From assembly GCA_043820045.1 (NCBI GenBank), contig JBDREF010000462.1, positions 1 through 5,694 of the forward strand: a stretch of DNA of 5,694 bases, written 5' to 3'. Below are positions 1-3,487 of this stretch, in pieces; within the stretch, counting starts at the first letter, position 1; every line of letters begins with the position of its first letter. Made by a program: the position numbers and the translations under genes. A model generated the notes under the pieces. The model made no database searches. It worked only from the letters and a program-made list of their open reading frames with translations, and was not told the origin of the DNA. This stretch comes from JBDREF01 sp043820045 (lineage in GTDB: Bacteria; Planctomycetota; Phycisphaerae; Sedimentisphaerales; Anaerobacaceae).

Positions 1-92
1 TCCCCATTTCGCGGGTCAATGAGTCTGTAAACGTAAGTTTTGAGCTTGCGCGCTACATCCGCTGGAAATGATTCAATCTCTGATTGGGTCAT
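1..92 (-). CDS. GIY-YIG nuclease-like protein, N-terminal fragment (runs off left edge)
   Basis: The minus strand from 92 down to 1 is open for 30 codons plus two bases. It starts with ATG (92-90), preceded five bases upstream by a perfect AGGAGG ribosome binding site (98-103 on the plus strand). The protein begins MTQSEIESFPADVARKL and continues KTYVYRLIDPRNG. A YVYxLIDPRxG string is, from memory, the typical lead-in to the GIY-YIG domain of LEM-3-like proteins, where a YVGKG motif normally follows; that motif would lie outside this window. GIY-YIG domains cut DNA with one catalytic Tyr/Arg/Glu set, none of which can be checked here. The strong ribosome binding site, in-frame start and family-like residues make it a real gene start; the nuclease assignment rests on about 13 residues. 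It is divergent from the aldolase homologue. Confidence 0.68.
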   Translation of the reverse strand, partial: MTQSEIESFPADVARKLKTYVYRLIDPRNG

Positions 93-111
93 TCAAACCT
101 CCTGCATTCTG

Positions 112-123
112 TGTCCGCGGACA
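112..123. promoter_or_regulatory. 12-bp perfect palindrome, candidate operator
   Basis: TGTCCGCGGACA is a perfect inverted repeat with no spacer. It sits 20 bases upstream of the start codon of the leftward GIY-YIG-like gene and just beyond its ribosome binding site, so it falls in that gene's leader or promoter. The symmetry is seen directly; a binding role for a dimeric regulator is inferred, and a restriction-site-like chance palindrome is possible. Confidence 0.3.
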
Positions 124-137
124 AGAGGGGCTATGGC

Positions 138-150
138 CCAAGAGTCTTGG
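138..150. promoter_or_regulatory. 13-bp palindrome, second candidate operator or small hairpin
   Basis: CCAAGA-G-TCTTGG is a perfect inverted repeat around one central base, 14 bases from the palindrome at 112-123. Two perfect palindromes in one short leader are consistent with a regulatory region for the leftward gene. I found no convincing minus-strand -35/-10 pair around it, so its relation to a promoter is unknown. Confidence 0.25.
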
Positions 151-209
151 ACAGTCAGTATGTGGTGTTGCCAATACATGGTTGCTGTTCGCTATTGCCG
201 AAGAGGATA

Positions 210-227
210 GCACGGCTCACGCCGTGC
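210..227. repeat. GC-rich inverted repeat (7-bp stem, 4-base loop)
   Basis: GCACGGC-TCAC-GCCGTGC would form a stable hairpin on either strand within the divergent intergenic region. No T-run follows it in either direction, so it does not look like an intrinsic terminator. It could be a transcript stem or a small interspersed element; nothing else in the window repeats it. Confidence 0.3.
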
Positions 228-310
228 CGTCAAGAGGGTCGGGGAAGAAAGCCAAGAAATGAATAGTCTTTGTCTCACGTATTCTAAGGCGCGGGGTGGA
301 GCTTTTTTTC

Positions 311-338
311 TTGTCTTTTGGGCGGCTTAAGGTAGATT
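311..338 (+). promoter_or_regulatory. Possible sigma-70-like promoter of the aldolase-family gene
   Basis: A TTGTCT hexamer (311-316) and a TAGATT hexamer (333-338) are 16 bases apart, each matching four of six consensus positions. They lie 34 bases upstream of the chosen start at 373, which would leave a short leader carrying the GGAG site. The match is modest and follows a T-rich run at 303-320, so chance is a real alternative. Confidence 0.3.
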
Positions 339-372
339 CTGTGTGAAGAAACCCTGTTTTGGAGATTTGGCT

Positions 373-1167
373 ATGATAGGCAAGAAGATAAGACTCGAAA
401 GGATAATCGACCGCAATTCGCACAGGACGGTGATTATCCCGATGGATCACGGCGTTACGGTCGGGCCTATAGACGGCCTTGCGGATATGCGCACGACCAT
501 CGGCAAAGTGGTAGCCGGCGGGGCTAACGGCATCCTGATGCACAAGGGCATCGTCCGGGCCGGGCACAGAGGCACGGGCAAGGACGTTGGCCTGATAGTG
601 CATCTTTCGGGCGGTACGGCGATGAGCCCCGACCCGAACGCCAAGGAATTAGTCTGCACCGTCGAGGAGGCGATCAAGCTCGGCGCCGATGCGGTCTCGG
701 TCCACATAAACCTCGGAGCCGAGACAGACAGGGAAATGCTGCGGCAGTTGGGACAGGTCAGCGAGCGGTGTACGGAATGGCAGATACCGCTGGTCGCGAT
801 GATGTACACTCGCGGGGCGAAGATCAAGGATGAGTACAACGTTGACAACGTAAAGCACGCCGCACGAGTCGGAGCCGAACTCGGTGCCGATATCGTCAAG
901 GTCGTTTATACCGGCAGCGTCGAGAGTTTCGCCTCAGTGGTCGAGGGCTGCCCCGTGCCGGTGGTTATTGCAGGCGGCGCGAAGATGGACAGCGACAAAG
1001 ACATATTCAAGATGGTCGAAGGCGCCCTGGAGGCCGGTTCGGCGGGAGTGTCCATAGGCCGTAACGCATTCCAGCACAAAGACCCGACCAAAATGGTCCA
1101 GGCCCTGAGCAAAATGGTTCACTCGGGCGCCACGGTTGACGAGGCAATCAATATGCTGAAGGACTGA
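373..1167 (+). CDS. ADH synthase / class I fructose-bisphosphate aldolase family protein (archaeal MJ0400-like)
   Basis: This 264-residue protein belongs to the DeoC/FbaB/LacD-type TIM-barrel aldolases that form a Schiff base with substrate. It closely resembles archaeal 2-amino-3,7-dideoxy-D-threo-hept-6-ulosonate (ADH) synthase, which condenses a 6-deoxy-5-ketofructose phosphate with aspartate semialdehyde in an alternative route to dehydroquinate. From recalled MJ0400 numbering, Asp33, Tyr153 and Lys184 correspond to Asp25 (in PMDHGV), Tyr145 (in MMYTRG) and Lys176 (in ADIVKVVYTG), all with the same offset of eight. The C-terminal GG and GVSIGRNAFQH segments fit the phosphate-binding end of the barrel. 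ATG 373 is preferred over an in-frame GTG at 343: GGAG lies at 361-364 and MIGKKIRLERII is the usual family start. Whether it acts in aromatic biosynthesis, as a plain fructose-bisphosphate aldolase, or in a secondary pathway cannot be told; no aroB'-type partner is adjacent. The DUF1080 gene follows after 31 bases. Confidence 0.88.
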   Translation: MIGKKIRLERIIDRNSHRTVIIPMDHGVTVGPIDGLADMRTTIGKVVAGGANGILMHKGIVRAGHRGTGKDVGLIVHLSGGTAMSPDPNAKELVCTVEEAIKLGADAVSVHINLGAETDREMLRQLGQVSERCTEWQIPLVAMMYTRGAKIKDEYNVDNVKHAARVGAELGADIVKVVYTGSVESFASVVEGCPVPVVIAGGAKMDSDKDIFKMVEGALEAGSAGVSIGRNAFQHKDPTKMVQALSKMVHSGATVDEAINMLKD

Positions 1168-1168
1168 T

Positions 1169-1183
1169 GCACCGATCAGGTGC
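1169..1183 (+). promoter_or_regulatory. Intercistronic hairpin next to the DUF1080 ribosome binding site
   Basis: GCACC-GATCA-GGTGC forms a five-base-pair stem inside the 31-base gap between the aldolase homologue and the DUF1080 gene. Its right arm ends directly before the GGGAGGA Shine-Dalgarno sequence at 1184-1190. There is no T-run, so termination is unlikely. It might stabilise the upstream message or tune translation of the downstream gene; that role is inferred. Confidence 0.3.
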
Positions 1184-1198
1184 GGGAGGAAAAATGCT

Positions 1199-2020
1199 AT
1201 GAGTTCAAATCGAGTAATCATAATGTTGACGGTCGCGTTTGTGGTTGCAGTTTTGCTCTTCGGCTCCGCCGAGATGGTGTTAGGCCAGGACCCGACAAAG
1301 CTCGTCAAGGCCAAAGACGGCTCCGGTATCGTCGGCTACAAGGATACGCCCGTGTTGCCGTGGTGTGGCTATCACGTGCATGACCCGGACCGGCCGGCCC
1401 CGCCCAAAGTTACACCGGGCAGGCCCACGTCCCCCGCCGCTCCATCCGACGCAGTCGTGCTCTTCGACGGCAAGAACCTTTCACAATGGAAGCCTTCCGA
1501 CTGGAAAATCGAGGACGGCGAGCTTATCGCCGTAACGGGCGAGCTGGCGACGAAGGAATCATTCGGCGATTGCCAGCTCCACGTCGAATGGCAGGCGCCG
1601 AACCCGCCGCAGGGCAACGACTGGGACCACGGCAACAACGGCGTGATGCTCATGGGCCTCTTTGAGATTCAGGTCTTCGATACGTACACGACGCCGCTCT
1701 ATCCCGACGGCCAGGCCGCCTCCGTGTACGGCCAGACCCCGCCGATGGTCAACGCCTGCCGAAAGCCCGGCCAGTGGCAGAGTTACGATATCATCTTCTT
1801 CGCGCCCGTTTTCAAAGACGGCAAGCTCGAAAAGCCCGCCTATGTCACCGTCCTGCACAACGGCCTGCTCGTCCACCACAACCAGCAGATATACGGCCCG
1901 ACCGGCCACCGAATTATGCCGCGCTATGACAAGCCGATACCCGGCAAACTGCCGCTGAGCCTCTCGGCCCACAACAACCCGGTTCGCTTCCGCAATATCT
2001 GGATTCGCTCGCTACCCTGA
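1199..2020 (+). CDS. Secreted DUF1080 / 3-keto-disaccharide hydrolase-like protein
   Basis: This 273-residue protein has an N-terminal signal peptide: Arg5 is followed by a hydrophobic stretch from about 6 to 22, with a plausible signal peptidase I site after Val-Leu-Gly (27-29). There is no lipobox cysteine. A segment with HVHDPDRPAPP and further prolines (about 53-80) leads into the DUF1080 domain (about 84-273), marked by VLFDGKNLSQWK, GNNGVMLMGLFEIQ (145-158), YPDGQA and the terminal NPVRFRNIWIRSLP. The domain has a concanavalin-like beta-sandwich fold and is very common in Planctomycetota and Bacteroidota. Characterised members act on 3-keto sugars, but many are uncharacterised, so the substrate is unknown. 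It is probably periplasmic or exported. GGGAGGA at 1184-1190 is eight bases from the ATG. It may be co-transcribed with the upstream aldolase homologue. A stretch of it is repeated at 2685-2726. Confidence 0.9.
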   Translation: MSSNRVIIMLTVAFVVAVLLFGSAEMVLGQDPTKLVKAKDGSGIVGYKDTPVLPWCGYHVHDPDRPAPPKVTPGRPTSPAAPSDAVVLFDGKNLSQWKPSDWKIEDGELIAVTGELATKESFGDCQLHVEWQAPNPPQGNDWDHGNNGVMLMGLFEIQVFDTYTTPLYPDGQAASVYGQTPPMVNACRKPGQWQSYDIIFFAPVFKDGKLEKPAYVTVLHNGLLVHHNQQIYGPTGHRIMPRYDKPIPGKLPLSLSAHNNPVRFRNIWIRSLP

Positions 2021-2048
2021 GACCACAGAAGACTTCGATAGACCATAC

Positions 2049-2069
2049 TTGTCAATTAACAATATTGAC
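2049..2069. promoter_or_regulatory. Overlapping palindromes, candidate operator of the toxin-antitoxin operon
   Basis: Three symmetric elements overlap here: an imperfect 14-base palindrome TTGTcAATTaACAA (2049-2062, six of seven pairs), a perfect CAATATTG (2060-2067), and inverted arms GTCAAT/ATTGAC (2051-2056 and 2064-2069) with a seven-base spacer. The right side covers the -35 hexamer of the promoter at 2065-2093. Type II toxin-antitoxin operons are usually repressed by the antitoxin or the complex binding such palindromes over the promoter. The repeats are seen; autoregulation is inferred. Confidence 0.45.
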
Positions 2070-2093
2070 TTGGCGGACGAGTTGTGCTATCTT
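2065..2093 (+). promoter_or_regulatory. Sigma-70-like promoter of the toxin-antitoxin operon
   Basis: TTGACT (2065-2070, five of six consensus bases) and TATCTT (2088-2093, four of six) are separated by an optimal 17 bases. Transcription would start near 2100, giving a leader of roughly 35 bases before the antitoxin ATG at 2134. The promoter lies between the DUF1080 stop codon and the antitoxin, so the module need not depend on upstream transcription. Confidence 0.6.
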
Positions 2094-2133
2094 AGCTCTA
2101 AAGTGGAAGAACCATCATGTGAGGTGCCGGAAA

Positions 2134-2352
2134 ATGACGAAACTGTTAGAAGAAGCCTTCAAAAAGGCGTCGGAGCTTCCAGAGACCGAGCAAGATACGC
2201 TCGCAAAATGGTTGCTTGAAGAGCTTGAGAGCGAGAGAGAGTGGGACAGAACTTTTGCCGAGTCACAGGATGTTCTCGGCCAACTCGCCGATGAGGCTCT
2301 TGATGCCCACAAGAAGGGGAAATCCAAGCCCATGGATTTCGATCGCCTGTGA
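2134..2352 (+). CDS. Antitoxin of a RelE/ParE-type module
   Basis: This 72-residue, highly charged, largely helical protein has a leading amphipathic segment (MTKLLEEAFKKASELPETEQ). The C-terminal part, with LADEALDAHKKGKSKPMDFD, resembles small antitoxins found directly before RelE/ParE-family toxins, where such a tail wraps and blocks the toxin. I see no clear ribbon-helix-helix or helix-turn-helix motif, so the DNA-binding element is not identified. ATG 2134 is chosen because GAGGTG lies at 2121-2126, seven bases upstream. An in-frame TTG at 2065 would add 23 residues, but it falls in the -35 box of the predicted promoter and cannot be on that transcript. The toxin gene overlaps its last four bases. 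The antitoxin role rests on gene position, size and composition rather than a named family match. Confidence 0.75.
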   Translation: MTKLLEEAFKKASELPETEQDTLAKWLLEELESEREWDRTFAESQDVLGQLADEALDAHKKGKSKPMDFDRL

Positions 2353-2627
2353 AATCATCGACCACGGACAGGTTCTGGAAGTACTATGGGGAATTGCCTG
2401 CTGAGACACGGAGGCAGGCAAGAGAAGCATACCGCCTGTTCCAACAGTACCCACATCATCCGGGCTTGCACTTCAAACGGATCCACTCTACCAAGTCGGT
2501 ATTTTCTGCCAGGGTATCGAGAAACTACCGAAGCGTTGGGATCGTGCTGGGCGATGAGATCACCTGGTTTTGGATCGGTTCTCATGCAGACTACGACAGG
2601 CTGGTCAAGTCAATGCGAGGCTCATGA
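2349..2627 (+). CDS. RelE/ParE-superfamily toxin
   Basis: This 92-residue basic protein fits the compact RelE/ParE fold. Two N-terminal helices (about 5-33) are followed by a strand-rich core containing HFKRIHSTKSVFSARVS, then RNYRSVGIV, and a final ITWFWIGSHADYDRLV strand-helix. Arg55, Arg58 and Arg61 in the core and His79/Tyr82 near the end are candidate active-site residues by analogy with RelE-type mRNA-cleaving toxins. Alignment would be needed to separate RelE-like ribosome-dependent cleavage from ParE-like gyrase inhibition; the WFWIGSH ending is closer to what I recall for RelE/HigB-like members. The start is GTG at 2349, overlapping the antitoxin stop in a GTGA junction, which implies translational coupling and keeps toxin output tied to antitoxin. 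The gene is full length and shows no lesion. Confidence 0.82.
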   Translation: MKSSTTDRFWKYYGELPAETRRQAREAYRLFQQYPHHPGLHFKRIHSTKSVFSARVSRNYRSVGIVLGDEITWFWIGSHADYDRLVKSMRGS

Positions 2628-2651
2628 CAATCGAGTTCCTCTTGCTGTAAT

Positions 2652-2732
2652 CCGCCGACCCCGCCACAGCACATGTTCAGCCGCGGCAACAACGGCGTGA
2701 TGCTCATGGGCCTGTTCGAGATTCAGATATAT
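2652..2732 (+). pseudogene. Relic of a second DUF1080 gene
   Basis: Bases 2685-2726 match 1631-1672 of the intact DUF1080 gene at 40 of 42 positions, and both differences are synonymous third-codon changes (CTC/CTG and TTT/TTC). The match extends upstream in the same frame: 2655-2669 matches 1598-1612 at 13 of 15, with the intervening stretch one codon shorter. The translated relic reads PPTPPQHMFSR followed by GNNGVMLMGLFEIQIY. There is no start, signal peptide or C-terminal domain; the similarity stops at about 2726 and the frame ends at 2781 inside the opposing efp gene. It is therefore a broken paralogue fragment between the toxin gene and efp, not a working gene. The SRGNNG spelling suggests it came from a distinct paralogue rather than a direct copy. 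Confidence 0.75.
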
Positions 2733-2759
2733 ATCACCACCAGGAAATCTACGATCGTG

Positions 2760-3317
2760 CTATTTTGCCCGGGCTATGTATGAGCCGTCGTCAGTGTTCA
2801 CACGGACGACGTCGCCGACCTCGATAAACGGTGGAACACGTGTCTTCAACCCGGTTTCGAGCACAGCCTCTTTCAACTGGTTCATTACTGTCGCCCCCTT
2901 CGGAGTGGGCGTCGTGTCGGTAACGGCTAACTCGACCGACTTGGGCAGTTCGAGAGAGATAACGTTGCCTTTGTGTGTCAGGACCGTCAACGGCGTATTG
3001 GGCTTGAAGAACTTGATCGCCTCGCCAATCAGCTCGTCGCCGGCCGTAATCTGGTCGTATGTCTGGTTGTCCATCAGGATATGGCCGGTCTTGTCGGAGT
3101 AGAGGTACTCCATGTCCCGCCGGTCGAGATATGCCTGCTCAAGGTCGTCCGTCGAACGCAGACGCTTATCGACACTCGTTCCGTCGATCGGCGATTTGAG
3201 CTTAACCTGAACAAACGCCCGCAAGTTGCCCGGCGTCACGTGCGTCGCCTGTACACAGACGTAGAGTTTCCCGTCCAGCGTAATTGCCATACCTTTTCGT
3301 AAGTCGTTTGCCTTCAC
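2760..3317 (-). CDS. efp: Translation elongation factor P (PGNLRAF-loop type)
   Basis: EF-P binds between the ribosomal P and E sites and relieves stalling on polyproline and similar motifs. The 185-residue protein has the normal family length and three beta-barrel domains: an N-terminal KOW-like domain (1 to about 62, starting KANDLRKGM), a central OB domain (about 65-126, with YLYSDKTGHILMDNQTYDQI), and a C-terminal OB domain (about 130-185) with ETGLKTRVPPF and the family signature GDVVRVNTDDGSYIARAK. The tip loop reads HVTPGNLRAFVQ, so Asn31 stands where E. coli EF-P has the modified Lys34. The start is GTG at 3317-3315 with AGGAG seven bases upstream (3325-3329 on the plus strand); an overlapping ATG at 3319-3317 is out of frame and meets TGA at once. 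The gene is monocistronic here and divergent from the SLC12-like gene. No clear terminator follows its TAG stop. Confidence 0.92.
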   Translation of the reverse strand: MKANDLRKGMAITLDGKLYVCVQATHVTPGNLRAFVQVKLKSPIDGTSVDKRLRSTDDLEQAYLDRRDMEYLYSDKTGHILMDNQTYDQITAGDELIGEAIKFFKPNTPLTVLTHKGNVISLELPKSVELAVTDTTPTPKGATVMNQLKEAVLETGLKTRVPPFIEVGDVVRVNTDDGSYIARAK

Positions 3318-3340
3318 ATTAAGTCTCCTGTTAGACGGAC

Positions 3341-3355
3341 GTTTTTCGCAAAAAC
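3341..3355. repeat. A/T-arm inverted repeat in the efp leader
   Basis: GTTTTT-CGC-AAAAAC is a perfect inverted repeat with six-base arms and a three-base centre. It lies between the candidate efp promoter and the efp ribosome binding site, so it would be in the 5' leader of the message. It could be a weak RNA hairpin or a protein site. No function is established from sequence alone. Confidence 0.35.
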
Positions 3356-3359
3356 AATA

Positions 3360-3389
3360 ACTCTACCGTGGCGGCATCTGTTCCGTCAA
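3360..3389 (-). promoter_or_regulatory. Candidate efp promoter
   Basis: Read on the minus strand, TTGACG (3389-3384, five of six consensus bases) and TAGAGT (3365-3360, four of six) are 18 bases apart. Transcription would begin around 3353, giving a leader of about 35 bases before the GTG start. Position and spacing suit a housekeeping promoter; the -10 box is only moderate. Confidence 0.45.
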
Positions 3390-3435
3390 GGTCCTGTCGC
3401 CGGTTTTCCCGCCCCGCGTCGAATCGAAACAGAAG

Positions 3436-3464
3436 TTTACTTACCGCCGCGGTACGCCTATAAT
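3436..3464 (+). promoter_or_regulatory. Strong sigma-70-like promoter of the SLC12-like transporter
   Basis: A perfect TATAAT -10 box (3459-3464) is preceded at exactly 17 bases by TTTACT (3436-3441, four of six). The predicted start near 3471 leaves a leader of only about 17 bases, which carries the AAAGGA ribosome binding site (3476-3481). This promoter and that of efp are back to back but do not overlap. Confidence 0.65.
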
Positions 3465-3487
3465 GGTGCGGCGGCAAAGGATTGTAT

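Noticed and set aside
68..266. Two short plus-strand frames in the left intergenic region
   Set aside because: They oppose the leftward gene start and its leader, lack convincing ribosome binding sites and resemble nothing known.
301..320. T-rich run as an intrinsic terminator
   Set aside because: No GC-rich stem directly precedes the T-run, and no plus-strand gene ends upstream of it.
343..372. GTG at 343 as the start of the aldolase-family gene
   Set aside because: The extra ten residues do not resemble the family, and GGAG at 361-364 is well placed for the ATG at 373.
1194..1202. Two-codon minigene ATG-CTA-TGA overlapping the DUF1080 start
   Set aside because: The ribosome binding site is only three bases from its ATG, too close for efficient initiation, while it is eight bases from the real start at 1199.
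2065..2133. TTG at 2065 as the antitoxin start
   Set aside because: It coincides with the -35 hexamer of the predicted promoter and lacks a ribosome binding site; the ATG at 2134 has one.
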